Positions 36,962-48,438 of a DNA stretch of 64,000 bases are shown piece by piece. Under the pieces are notes generated by a model. That model saw only the letters and a list, made by a program, of their open reading frames with translations, ran no database searches and was not told the origin of the DNA. The position numbers and the translations under genes were made by a program. The DNA lies in contig NC_089869.1 of assembly GCF_036373705.1 (NCBI RefSeq), positions 7,109,676-7,173,675 of the forward strand. Direction: 5' to 3'. This DNA comes from Amia ocellicauda (taxonomy: Eukaryota; Chordata; Actinopteri; Amiiformes; Amiidae). The stretch's first letter is position 1. Every line of letters starts with the position of its first letter.

Positions 36962-39900
36962 ATGGCTCTTGCGGTCATGAAAAGACCAGTCTCGCATACA
37001 GGGATCCTATCCAAACTCCCTGAGATACAGCACCCCCTGGCAAGACTTGGGGATCCCGACTCTTTCTCCGTGGATGGCTTTGCCACTCAGGGTGCCACAG
37101 GACGCAGGGATGTGCAGTCTGCCTGCTGGGACCGAACACAGAGAAGAATTAGGGTGGAAAAGGAGTGTCACCCCTTGCTGGAGGACATCGTGAAAAAATA
37201 TAAATTTAAGAAGCTGGACAGCTGGAAAAAGGTGGATCAGTGGATAAATTTGGGTGAGTCTCCTCCTGTGTCCAATTATCTCTTTAGTGGTAATAAGGAG
37301 AAATGAAACACAGCTCTAACTGAGTTTGGAGGATACAGAAAGTCTATGAGACTAGCATTGAATACTAGTTTATGCAGTGTAAAGTTGTGTATTAGCAGTA
37401 CAGGGGGCTAGGTTTAGTATCTTTCCTGCTGCATTGAGGTATGCATGCCCTATATTTTAAGGAGCCCTCCTATACTTAGGTGACAGAAAATGGTCGGATG
37501 GTGGAAGTGTGACACAAGGTGGAAGTCTTACCTCTTGCCGGCCTGCAACCCACACTCAGCTGCAGATTGAGGAGGTAAGAGCTGGGCAACAATGCCATCT
37601 GTTTACCTGAGTGTCACCTTTGTTTATAGTTTGTTCTATGCTATGTGAATGGCCTTCACTGCGTTCAGTACAGTGAGGGAAAAAAGTATTTGATCCCCTG
37701 CTGATTTTGTACGTTTGCCCACTGACAAAGAAATGATCAGTCTATAATTTTAATGGTAGGTGTATTTTAACAGTGAGAGACAGAATAACAACAACAAAAT
37801 CCAGAAAAACGCATTTCAAAAAAGTTATAAATTGATTTGCATGTTAATGAGGGAAATAAGTATTTGATCCCCTATCAATCAGCAAGATTTCTGGCTCCCA
37901 GGTGTCTTTTATACAGGTAATGAGCTGAGATTAGGAGCACTCTCTTAAAGGGAGAGCTCCTAATCTCAGCTCGTTAACTGTATAAAAGACACCTGTCCAA
38001 AGAAGCAATCAATCAATCTGATTCCAAACTCTCCACCATGGCCAAGACCAAAGAGCTGTCCAAGGATGTCGGGGACAAGATTGTAGACCTACACAAGGCT
38101 GGAATGGGCTACAAGACCATCGCCAAGCAGCTTGGTGAGAAGGTGACAACGGTTGGTGCGATTATTCGCAAATGGAAAAAACACAAAATAACTGTCAGTC
38201 TCCCTCGGTCTGGGGCTCCATGCAAGATCTCACCTTGTGGAGTTTCAATGATCATGAGAACGGTGAGGAATCAGCCCAGAACTACACGGGAGGATCTTGT
38301 TAATGATCTCAAGGCAGCTGGGACCATAGTCACCAAGAAAACAATTGGTAACACACTACGCCGTGAAGGACTGAAATCCTGCAGCACCCGCAAGGTCCCC
38401 CTGCTCAAGAAAGCACATGTACAGGCCCGTCTGAAGTTTGCCAAAGAACATCTGAATGATTCAGAGGAGAACTGGGTGAAAGTGTTGTGGTCAGATGAGA
38501 CCAAAATCGAGCTCTTTGGCATCAACTCAACTCTCCGTGTTTGGAGGAGGAGGAATGACCCCAAGAACACCATCCCCACCGTCAAACATGGAGGTGGAAA
38601 CATTATGCTTTGGGGGTGTTTTTCTGCTAAGGGGACAGGACAACTGCACCGCATCAAAGGGACGATGGACGGGGCCATGTACCGTCAAATCTTGGGTGAG
38701 AACCTCCTTCCCTCAGCCAGGGCATTGAAAATGGGTCGTGGATGGGTATTCCAGGATGACAATGACCCAAAACACACAGCCAAGGCAACAAAGGAGTGGC
38801 TCAAGAAGAAGCACATTAAGGTCCTGGAGTGGCCTAGCCAGTCTCCAGACCTTAATCCCATAGAAAATCTGTGGAGGGAGCTGAAGGTTCGAGTTGCCAA
38901 ACGTCAGTCTCGAAACCTTAATGACTTGGAGAGGATCTGCAAAGAGGAGTGGGACAAAATCCCTCCTGAGATGTGTGCAAACCTGGTGGCCATCTACAAG
39001 AAACGTCTGACCTCTGTGATTGCCAACAAGGGTTTTGCCACCAAGTACTAAGTCGAAGGGGTCAAATAATTATTTCCCTCATTAACATGCAAATCAATTC
39101 ATAACTTTTTTGAAATGCGTTTTTCTGGATTTTTTTGTTGTTATTCTGTCTCTCACGGCTAAAATACACCTACCATTAAAATTATAGACTGATCATTTCT
39201 TTGTCAGTGGGCAAATACTTTTTTCCCCCACTGTAGATAGGGGTTGTGCGTCCTTTATAAGTCATAATTACAAAAGCTCTCGGTGAAATTTCCTATGTGA
39301 ATAAAACCTCCTTCTATAACCTTTGCACAGTGGTCAATGCACTGGGAGAAATCACTAATCACAGAAAGCTGGGGATTAGAATTATTAAATACATTTGTTT
39401 ATTTTTTCTTATCTTTGACAATGCTGATAACAGTCTTGCATTATTTCTACATTTATGTGGCAATGCCCTCACTGAAAATACTTTTATCATCAGAACTAAT
39501 TCAGTCTTATCTCTGTTTTTGCTGATATCAGAGCTGCTGTGCCTGATTTGAGTGTATCTGCAAAATAAATTAAAATCTCTTGTGCAATGTATCAGACGAA
39601 AAGGAACAGATGCCAGGAAGAATGGCAGAATTAGCACATTCAATTTAACACCCTGAATATTTTAAAAGTTCTGTCTCATGCATTTCTTTCAGAATTGTCT
39701 ATTCATGTATTGTGTTTTTCTCTGAAGCTGGAACTCCTTCTCAGTGATAAGATCAAATCAGGTGGATTTTACACTTTAAAAAGACTGTTCATGTCTAATG
39801 ATCCAACAGGCAAAGGAAATGTATCCAGGTATTTCAGTTTTTAATAAATTATTATTATTGTTGTTGTTGATGATGTTGTTTTCTGTAGCTGTGCATATTC

Positions 39901-42240
39901 CTTTCAAGCATTTTAGTTCAGCTGAATGATTGAATACAAAAATGCATTGACTGAAATTCTTATTCCATCTGTTTGTGTTGTTTTATTTCAGGGATGTCCT
40001 TCTTGTTATCCTGACAAAGTTTTTGGGGAGATTTATCAGTAGAAAAGAATTCTCTTCTCTTTTAGGCAGGTAAGTTGTAGATGGGACACCTCTACATTTC
40101 AAAAGTGTAAATTACCTTCTGAAGCATAAATAACAGAAATGTATTTTGTAAAAAGATTATACTAGAATGTCTTTTAAGAAAATGGCCTTGGGGTTTACAT
40201 TTTGCTCTGGGTACCAGGGAAGTGGGTTACTGCACTTTTGTAATGATTGTGTAAACTGTAATTCAACCTCGATAAGGGCGTCTGCCAAGCAATAAAATAA
40301 ATATAAAATGACAATGCCCCGAAGTCCACCAAATGTTGATACAAAGAAAGGAAGATAAATGATTCACCCAGACGTTTTTGAATACATCTCTTTGCAGTGA
40401 ATCCACCCTATAAATCCATGCTTACAGAACACATGTTGTATGTAGTATGATGTCATGTTTATTCTTGTTTGTTTTAGATTAAACTTGGCAGAGAAAAGCA
40501 CCGTCCCCTTTGACAACTTCTGTCGCTGCGTAGGAAAACGGCAGAGTGGAAACGAGGTTGAAAGGAATGCTCCGATAAAAAGAACGCAGGACACTAAAAA
40601 GAAAAACGCAATCCAAGCTCATTTAGCACTCAGGAAATTAGCCAAGGAAAGGTACTGGAATTCACCATCTGTCTTTGTATAACAGGCTATTGAGTTTCTA
40701 CAGAACAATACAAGATAAGTAAAATAGACGTTTTATACTTTGCAGGAGGTCTATATATATATTACTATTAAGGTGTGGTTGCTTTCCTGTACACAGAGAA
40801 GAACCTTGATCTCACGCTACATAGAGAAGTGAGCGGTTATGACAAATGGCTTGCTAGCAGATGGTTTGTCAGTTAAGGCCCAGCTCTATGTATTACCCAG
40901 ATAAGGTTTCTTGGCCTCCTTATGTTTTGTATTTTGGATGAGATATAAAACCAAGGACTTATTGTAAGTCACTCTTCATCAGCAGTTGTGCCCTCCCTAA
41001 TATTTTCAGCAGCGTTGGGTAAAAATGTCTGCTAAATGAGTAATTACATAATTATTAAGTATTCCCTCTGAATATTCTGCCAGCAGTGCAGTCCATTTTT
41101 CATTCCAGCCCATGCGTGTGGCAGTGTTTGACCTTGCTTTCCCATGCACTTAATAATGGCACAACTAGTTCAAACTGAATCAAAGCACAGGCCAGATATA
41201 CATTTCCTTCTTCTTTCCTTTTCAACTTGCTTCCTTCTCCTTAAGGAGGTAGTGCGTGTGTTTTACAGAACTGAAGTCATTAACTGCGTAGCACGTTCCA
41301 TGCTTCGATGAGGTGGCACTCACAGGAAGCATAACGAAATGCTCTTTTGTGCAGGAAGCTTTTTGGCTGCCTAACAGAAAGCATACAAATATCTTGGATA
41401 CTCCGCATGAGCTTAATTTTGTATTTGGTGGACAAGCTCCTACAATTATACCTCTGTGAATAGAAGCATTGCCATGGCATTCAGGAGCAATTTTGATATG
41501 TACGTGATGTGTGCCTGCTTTCTCAAGAGCGGCTAATGCATAATTCTTCGAAGTGTGTCAAGATTATTTTAAGTCAGTTTGCTTCTCCCTTGTAGCAGTC
41601 TATTTATCATGTAAGTTTAACAGTGCGAAATAAGGCAATGGTAGTAATTGTGCTTTTACATCCCCAGGCCATTTGAAATGCGCAGTTTATTTGATGAGAA
41701 GGAGGAAGCTCCACTACAGCCATCAGACTTGAGAAGAGTTCTGTGTCAGCTGGGGATACAAACATGCAATGAGGAATTTGACAAACTCTGGAAAAGGTAG
41801 ATCAGTTCACGTTTCGTTTGCACCCATTTTCTATTGTGCATTTCAACACAAAGACGTCATATAACAGTTTTAAAATTCACGTCAACACTGAAAGCCATAG
41901 TTGCAAATATAAGTCCAGCATCTGTGGGATATTATGACGATGATTATTTATTTAATCGTCTTAATAATATTGGTACACCGCCACATAAGGATATCTAAAA
42001 ACATTTAGTTTAGTTTCCTATCCATTTCATTCAGCATCTGTGTGCTGACAGATGAAATGGTGACAGCTCAGTTTATTATTCAAGATTGAAAAGCCCTTTC
42101 AGGGGACAAATGGTATGTCTCCTATCATATGCTTTGCAAATTCATCACATTATCCCAGTGGAGGAAACATCATGTATCTGGTTCGTTCAAACCAACTCTT
42201 TTGAAACATCTATCTACCAAGCCAACCATCTATCTATCTG

Positions 42241-42284
<44 letters not shown>

Positions 42285-45200
42285 GTCTCTTAACATTACC
42301 CATCCTTCTTGATTAAGGTATCACAAAGAAGGAGGGATTGCCATCACTGTAGAGAGTCTAATGAAGACTCTAGGGTCTGAAGCCCCAAGTCCTGCTAAGG
42401 AACGGAGGAGTCGTCTGCTCTCATCTCTCAGCAGGATGTCCAGTGCTTCCCTGCCTCGGGACGGGCCAAGTAAGAGATACGTCTCCTCTGGGGGAACCGC
42501 CAGCCCATTCAGTCTGACCATTCAATTAGAATTAAGTAGTTCATTTTAACATTATGTATTTGCCAAAGCCAGTGCTAGCAGAAAATGTGCATTAAATATT
42601 TACATGAATTAGTTGCCTGTTGTCAGTTTTTGTTAGCGTACTGTGCTTACTGTGAGGAACTCGGCAGGAAATCAAGACTGACCTTGACCCGAAGCTGTCT
42701 TTTTCAGTTGCCCCTACATTGTTATCTCTTTTTGGATATTCAGAATCTGAATATTAACTCTGTCAAGTTTTCAGATGGTTGGATTCATGTTTTGAGCCAT
42801 CACAGGCGCAGAACGTGTGGTTCTGTGAGGACAACAAATCTACACTAAAATTCCTTCCCTGGAAACATATAGAACTGCTTGGTTAGTAAGTGAGGGAATA
42901 ACACAGAGTCAAGTTCTTATCAAACAAAGCTTTGCTCCAAAGGAGGATGTTAAACGTTTGATTAAAAAAAAGAACATCAAACACACTTCATCTATCTCAT
43001 AATACAGAACTTGCAGGTGAAAGGCCTTCAAAATCCCAGCAGGAGAGAGATCTTTCACTGCATGTGGAGAAGTGGCTTAAGGAGAAATTCACCGAGGGAT
43101 ACAAGGACATGATGGTCGAGTTTCGGCGCTTTGATCCAAAGAACTCCAGAAAGGTATTCTGGTGCCTCTGCCGGCCTAGTTCTCCTTTGAACATGAGTAG
43201 TCTAAGGATCTAAAGATTGTTTTAATTATTTTGTATTCCTTTCTGAGTTGTTCTTTTGTCTTTCAACATGGTGTCTGGCATTGTTTATTTATCAGCCTGC
43301 ACAGCTGTCTTCCCTTATAAAAGACTACTGTACAAAACTGTGGTACAAACACAGTAAAGCCTTGGAAAGCAAAGTGAAATAATGAGAAAGCACGGAGAGA
43401 TAAAGTACATCATGATATAAACTATGCAAAACCATGGGAAAACAAAGGGTATGCGGGGTAAAACTATGGGAACTATGGGAACTATGGGAACTTCTAATGA
43501 AAGCTTATTTCAATGTTCTGAGAAGTGCAGTGTTTATATTCAGAGTATTGCAAATGTGGACTCTCGTCAAAATGGTTAGGGTTATACAGATTTAACCCTG
43601 TATTTGAGCAGGTATCCAGAGAAGACTTCTTGCAGGTTTTGGGGAGGTTCCATCTTCACTTGAAGCAGGACCAGCTCAGCCTCTTCCTGGCACGCTGCGG
43701 CCTGGACGACACCTCCCCTGATGTCAACTACGAGGACTTTCTGCTTCAGTACCAGGACAGAACTGACAGGGGAATGATGGGCAGGGTCCTTGCTCATCCA
43801 CATCACAGGTTAGACCAGGGCTGTCCAAACCCAGTCCTGAAGGCCAGTAGGATGAAATATAGTAGCTATTCTTGTAACTAGTGTATTGGCTACAATGAGT
43901 TAATGTCCTTTGTGCAACAATCTTATTTAGTTTTTTTAATATGTTTTCTTCAAATTTTCCCTAGATAATCAATTTGGAAGAATGCTAATTTTCACCATTT
44001 ACGTTTTTTCTTTCTCTTTTTAAATTAGTAATTAAGATCACAACTGGGAAAAACATGAGAACATAATGTGTCTGAGATCTGGTCAGCCCAGGGTTAGACC
44101 ATAAACGAATGAACCACTACATTTTATTTTTTATTTTTTAAAGAATGACTATCAATTCTGGAGTGGGAGTCTTCGGTTCCAATTCTGCGATTGAAGGCTA
44201 AAACAAAGGAGTAAACAAATCCTGGGGGGAAAATAAAGAACATATAAGATTTTATTCAGAGTAAGCCATAATATGTGCTGTACTGCTGCCATCTACTGGT
44301 AAAAGTCTAACACAACACAAAGACAAAATATCTAAGCAAGCACAAACGGTGGCTCTGGAATATGCAAATGATGCAGCACTGATGAACTTGAATGTGTATG
44401 TCTTTAAGAAGTAAAGTATTATCTTAATTATAATTATTATGCTTTATTTTGCTTAGAAATGTGCCTGTGATGGTGTAATTATCCCTCTGACTTTCATCAA
44501 GTGTCATCAGTTGGTTTACTGCAATCCCCCCGCCTTCCCAAATAAAACATCACTTTTAGGCTGCACTTTAATCTCTAGCACAGTAATAAATATGTCTTTT
44601 CCAATCTTTTTATGGCAACTGAAGCAAAACGTTCCACAAAAAATCACAATATCTCTTACAAGGGGAACAAAAGTGCAAAACTGGTAAACATTACAGTACC
44701 CCCTCCACACAAACACTCATACACACACCCACACACTTACTCCCACAAGGAAGACTGTGTACAAAAATGCTGTTGTTTTATTCAGGTTTAACCATGTGAG
44801 GAGCCTGAGTGATTATTCTACACTTTCTGCTCTGGAGGCAAAGCTCTTAAACATGCTGCAGACAGACTTCCTTTCCCTGCTGCATGAATTTCAGTAAGAG
44901 TTTTCTTGAGTCTCAGCTGTACCTGAAGGAGGGAATGAGTGGCATTAGAATGTGTTATGTTAAAATGCCTGATACATGAATACATATGTATATATAAATC
45001 ATTTAAAATAATGTTTTATATGGAGCTCAATCAAACAGTAGAAAATGAGCAGTTTTGTTAATTATAATACTGGACCTTTGTTGTGTATAAACTATAAATA
45101 TAGTATCTGAAATCTTCTCAAAATCTTTTTCCAATTTATATTTCTATCCCCTCAGCAAAATGGACACAGGAAAACTGGACACCGTGAACCAACAGCAATT

Positions 45201-48200
45201 TAGATCAGCTATCGAGAGGAGGTACTGTGATGGAACTGCATCATTTTATGAATTTCTTACTTAGATTTAGAATAAAGCTACATTTATTCAGCATTTACTG
45301 GAGTTTTCTAAACACATAATCCAGGTGGACTGGAAAGGACAAGGGAAATGACCTAGGACTATTCCTTTGACTGCTGTTAATACCATTACTCTGACTACTA
45401 CGTGTCATCTCCTCCTGTCCAAAGATTTTCCATGAAAATGACAGGTGAAGAATTTGAATGTTTGCTGGAGAAAGCACCTCTTGACAAACATGGAAACATA
45501 AGATACTTGGAATTCCTGAACATTTTCAACATGAGGTAAGAACTTCCATAATAAAAATGAACAACTATCAAAAGTGATCGTTCAATAATAATAAACAAAT
45601 TTAAATATGGAAAGAACGGCAATTACAATAACAACAGTAAATAGATAGTGACGAGTGAAGACTTTTCAAAGCTTTAACTGACCACCTATTCGCTGCATTG
45701 ATTCCATTTCTACATGGATTATAAACATAATGAATCTCTTATTTTCCCCCTTCCTTTTGGAATGATTCACAGTAGAGATGTGAGCAGTGTCTTAGATGAT
45801 GGAAGAACGGTTGTGACCCATTTTAGCAGGAAACCCCACAATACTGACCAGAGAAAGAGCTTCACAGAGGGAACAAGAACCAATCTCCAGGTGTCAGCCA
45901 CTTACAAGTGTATTCTTCATTGAGGGTGTTTAGGGTGATGTTAATTACACTCATATATTAAGTATAATTTCCTATTTCATGCACAATCTTTAACAGCTGA
46001 CTAAGAAAATTAAGGACCTTGTGAAAGACAACTATGAAGAAGTCGAGAAAGCCTTCAATGACCTTGACGAGATGAACACAGGACGGCTTTCCCAAGACAC
46101 CCTGTATCAGCTCCTGAAACGGTACCTGCTCTAATGTGACGAAATATGCAAAAGCTTCAATATCTCAAACACAGTAATTGTTATAGAGTATGTGATATAA
46201 ATGAATGATAACAATTGGCAAGTGTCAAATGCTTGAATTCTGCAGATTTCCAGTGCATCCTCCCATCTCCAGGGCAGAAGTTGGGCAGCTCTGGAAGACT
46301 CTGATAAGGAACCAAGATGACACACTAGACTTCCTTCACTTCGTCCGCCATTTTGTTTTCTCGCGGTCCTCGGCCTGCTTCCAAAATTCCAAAAGAGTGC
46401 CTCCATTGAAAGGGGACAGTGACTTCCTGATCAGATCCCGGAAACTAAACTCAGACACAGAGATAACTATGGATCATCTTTGTGCACAGGTACTCTCTGT
46501 TCCGTGAGTGACATACCAGGTAGGCCACGAGGAATCAAAGGCTGGGCTCAGATGTGTTTTTTGATGGGTTTGTTGCAGGTTCAGCTTCTGCTTGATGATC
46601 TTCGGACGCAGTTCCAGGAACTAGACCCAGACGGTTCAGGAACTGTTACTCAAGAGGAATTTCAAGATGTACTGACTGACCTTTGCCGAGAGTTAACGGC
46701 CACCCAATGCAAAGCTATTGCCTCGAAGTTCAGCTGTAGGGGAAACAGGTGTGAGGGCTTTATTTCAAATTGACTATCCGTGCACTGTGCAATGAAGCAT
46801 GTTTAATTAAGAAGTGAATTAACTTTCGATGCTAATGAGAAAAACAAAACAACTGAATAATGTTAATTAACAGGATACCTTTTACTTTTCATCAGTTCCA
46901 TTGTATATACATTTATGTAGGATTAACAATTGTATGAAAGGAAATATGTAATTTCTTCATTCTATACCACCATGAAGCATGATAATCTGTTTTGGGATGG
47001 GTTTCATGTTACTCTTTGTTTCTCTTTTTCTTTAAAGGACTTCATATGTAGATTTTCTTCATCCATTTGAAGAGCAAAAACAAGACTTCAAAGTTTCTCC
47101 CTCCAAAGCTGTAACCCAGAGGCCAGAGACCCATCTCCCAGTTTACAGTGAGACCACCCTGAAGGGTTTAAACGGCATCACGGAGCAGCTGCGCCGGAAG
47201 GTACATCACCACAGTAATAATTTGTCTTAATTTGTTCTTGGGAAAACAGATTACATAACTGTAGGTTTCAGCAAAACACTCCAAATGCTTTGTTTTGTAA
47301 GCAGACCTTATTTGATTAGCAAATATTCATGGTTAAGAGAGGTGCTGTGTCTGGAGACATATCTCCCATGTCTGACTTCAAATCTGTGTGTTTGTTGCTC
47401 TATCTAACTTCTGAATCAATAATACTTTCCTTCTGAAGCCAAATGTGGTCGAATTTAGTTCCCTTCCCCTGGAAAATACGTCTCTGCTTGCCAAAATCTA
47501 ATGTCACGTTTTCTGTGCTAGTAAACTAACAAGGTAAGTTTGAAAGCTTTTTGCTCAGGGGCAAAGTGCAGTCGATGAAGACTTTTGGAGGTGTAGAGCC
47601 ATTTCAAATCAAAAGCACACTCTCTCAGTCAATACAAATATATACTTTATGTATTGCATTTTAAAAAGGCTGATGTTTCAGCCTAGCATTTGGCCTCTGT
47701 CAGAGAACTGTAAAAAACAAGATTTATTTATTTGTTCCTCCACTTAAAGTTTTGTAATATATTTGGAGATTATTTATAGTTTGAATAAGTGAAGCAAATG
47801 TCTAACTAGAGCAAACACCTTGTAAAAAGTTAAGTTAATCTATTACAATCGACACATAATGGAGAATGAGTTAATTACTCTAAAGACTATTAACAGACCA
47901 ACATTACACACAAAGTCATTACTGGTAACCTCTTTATTTGCTGAGAAAAATTGTAATGGAACTTAATGGAATTGAAATAATAATGGACTTTAAAACAACC
48001 ATATGAGCATTTTACAAATGATTTTGAAATCAGAAATTTACAGATACAGATTATCCTACATATGATAAGTAGATCTATATGTTAAATAACAGTCATACTA
48101 CTGTGTCCTCTGAAAGGTGTAGCTTATTTATACATGACAGAACATTATTATAATTATAATTATTATTAATATTGCTTAGTCTTAAAATATATGAGCATGT

Positions 48201-48438
48201 TTGTGTTTTATAGCTGGCTGGAGACTGGAAGTCCCTGCAAAGAGCCTGTAAGAAGCTTGACAACAGTGGCTCCGGATACCTCTTGCTGCCTGAATTCAGA
48301 TCCGTGCTGAAACTCTGCAATGCTGTGCTGGACGAGGAGGAAATATATCGCCTCATGTCCCATTTTGATAAAAATATGACCGGGAAACTCAACTATGCAA
48401 AGTTCATTGATGAGACCGTGAAGAACAGTTGCCACTAA
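36962..48438 (+). CDS. Protein with multiple EF-hand-like motifs, EFCAB6-like (18 coding exons)
   Basis: Coding exons: 36962-37253, 37480-37574, 39728-39828, 39992-40069, 40478-40651, 41668-41796, 42318-42469, 43008-43153, 43612-43808, 44786-44893, 45156-45221, 45425-45535, 45773-45890, 45997-46121, 46246-46489, 46579-46748, 47038-47200, 48214-48438. Phase is kept at all 17 junctions, giving 2694 nt and 897 residues. EF-hand loops: [12 protein letters not shown] (728-739, fully canonical), [12 protein letters not shown] (839-850, near canonical), and degenerate ones including [12 protein letters not shown] (875-886) and the [12 protein letters not shown] region. Repeated helix-loop-helix units with mostly decayed loops recall EFCAB6, a long testis-type EF-hand protein, but I cannot show orthology. 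No signal peptide or membrane span is visible, so it is probably cytoplasmic. The ATG is the first in frame after the acceptor at 36949; a noncoding 5' exon must lie upstream. An AATAAA lies at 48776-48781. It diverges from GPAM. Confidence 0.85.
37900..37994. repeat. Near-palindrome in the Tc1 5' untranslated segment
   Basis: The core arms GAGCTGAGATTAGGAGC (37922-37938) and its complement (37956-37972) are separated by 17 nt. The pairing continues outward through GGTGTCTTTTATAC and its complement near 37981-37994. Folded as RNA this would form a long hairpin just upstream of the transposase start codon. Confidence 0.9.
38038..39051 (+). CDS. Tc1-type transposase, intact reading frame
   Basis: The 337-residue frame has a paired helix-turn-helix DNA-binding N-terminus ([20 protein letters not shown], then [16 protein letters not shown]), a nuclear-signal-like basic region, and the DDE catalytic core. 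The three acidic residues are visible: D in [10 protein letters not shown] in [12 protein letters not shown], and E in LNPIENLW, with 34 residues between the last two (DD34E). Compared with the family's usual form of about 340 residues, three residues (Ala-Ala-Tyr) appear lost after WRRRN, and the residue before the second catalytic Asp is Asp rather than the usual His. The frame has no stop, so the insertion is fairly young, but activity is unproven. Confidence 0.93.
   Translation: MAKTKELSKDVGDKIVDLHKAGMGYKTIAKQLGEKVTTVGAIIRKWKKHKITVSLPRSGAPCKISPCGVSMIMRTVRNQPRTTREDLVNDLKAAGTIVTKKTIGNTLRREGLKSCSTRKVPLLKKAHVQARLKFAKEHLNDSEENWVKVLWSDETKIELFGINSTLRVWRRRNDPKNTIPTVKHGGGNIMLWGCFSAKGTGQLHRIKGTMDGAMYRQILGENLLPSARALKMGRGWVFQDDNDPKHTAKATKEWLKKKHIKVLEWPSQSPDLNPIENLWRELKVRVAKRQSRNLNDLERICKEEWDKIPPEMCANLVAIYKKRLTSVIANKGFATKY
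40190..40306 (+). repeat. LINE/SINE tail relic
   Basis: TGCACTTTTGTAATGATTGT and CTCGATAAGGGCGTCTGCCA followed by AGCAATAAAATAAAT form a decayed version of the shared retroposon tail. It lies in an intron of the EF-hand gene. Confidence 0.5.
40880..41050 (+). repeat. Old interspersed repeat relic
   Basis: GGATGAGATATAAAACCAAG with a later TCTGCTAAATGAGTAATTA recalls a repeat end common in fish and amphibian genomes (usual form GGATGGGACGTAAAACCGAG). It is strongly diverged and lies in an intron of the EF-hand gene. Confidence 0.35.
42067..42222. repeat. Interspersed repeat, pair B right, beside an ATCT run
   Basis: Partner of 34135-34282, opposite orientation. It is followed directly by an ATCT tetranucleotide array (42226-42283), so both copies carry a tetranucleotide run at the same end. 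This points to a retroposon or other mobile family with a simple-repeat tail. It lies in an intron of the EF-hand gene, some 95 nt before the exon at 42318. Confidence 0.85.
42226..42283. repeat. ATCT microsatellite
   Basis: Near-perfect ATCT units with one interruption (CTG near 42240). It forms the tail of the pair B repeat and ends about 35 nt before an exon acceptor. Confidence 0.95.
43812..43860 (+). repeat. Transposon-end-like relic beside an exon
   Basis: CAGGGCTGTCCAAACCCAGT followed by CCTGAAGGCC resembles the terminal segment of a widespread fish repeat with hAT-like ends. It begins a few bases after the splice donor at 43809. The other end was not identified. Confidence 0.35.
44285..44300 (-). 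promoter_or_regulatory. CTCF-like site in an EF-hand gene intron
   Basis: GCTGCCATCTACTGGT is the complement of ACCAGTAGATGGCAGC, a full match to the CTCF core. Sequence match only. Confidence 0.4.
46579..46748 (+). CDS. Exon with the canonical EF-hand loop
   Basis: The frame reads [16 protein letters not shown], then the loop [13 protein letters not shown]. Loop positions 1, 3, 5, 9 and 12 are D, D, S, T and E with glycine at 6, the pattern that binds calcium. This is the only loop in the protein with all ligands in place, so it is the best candidate for real calcium binding. It is flanked by a TTGCAG acceptor and a GTGTGA donor. Confidence 0.85.
48214..48438 (+). CDS. Last exon of the EF-hand gene, paired EF-hands
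   Basis: This exon carries two EF-hand units back to back. The first loop ([12 protein letters not shown]) keeps its ligands. The second ([12 protein letters not shown]) ends in Lys where Glu is expected and probably does not bind calcium. The stop TAA is at 48436-48438, followed by about 340 nt of 3' UTR to the AATAAA at 48776. Confidence 0.85.
   Translation: MAGDWKSLQRACKKLDNSGSGYLLLPEFRSVLKLCNAVLDEEEIYRLMSHFDKNMTGKLNYAKFIDETVKNSCH

Larger units (their letters stand above)
37669..39235 (+). mobile_element. Tc1/mariner transposon, nearly complete
   Basis: The element is bounded by TA dinucleotides and by inverted ends that begin CAGTG(A/G)GGGAAAAAAG. The left end has an outer and an inner copy of a direct repeat (GAGGGAAA(A/T)AAGTATTTGATC at about 37674 and 37851), the IR/DR layout known from fish Tc1 elements. 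The right end lacks about 24 nt between two TTTG copies, so its outer direct repeat is broken. A 95-nt near-palindrome (37900-37994) precedes the transposase start. It lies in intron 2 of the EF-hand gene, about 95 nt past a splice donor and in the same orientation. This family is known to have moved between lampreys and fishes. Confidence 0.95.

Noticed and set aside
38271-38678. Minus-strand 135-residue frame
   Set aside because: Antisense shadow of the Tc1 transposase.
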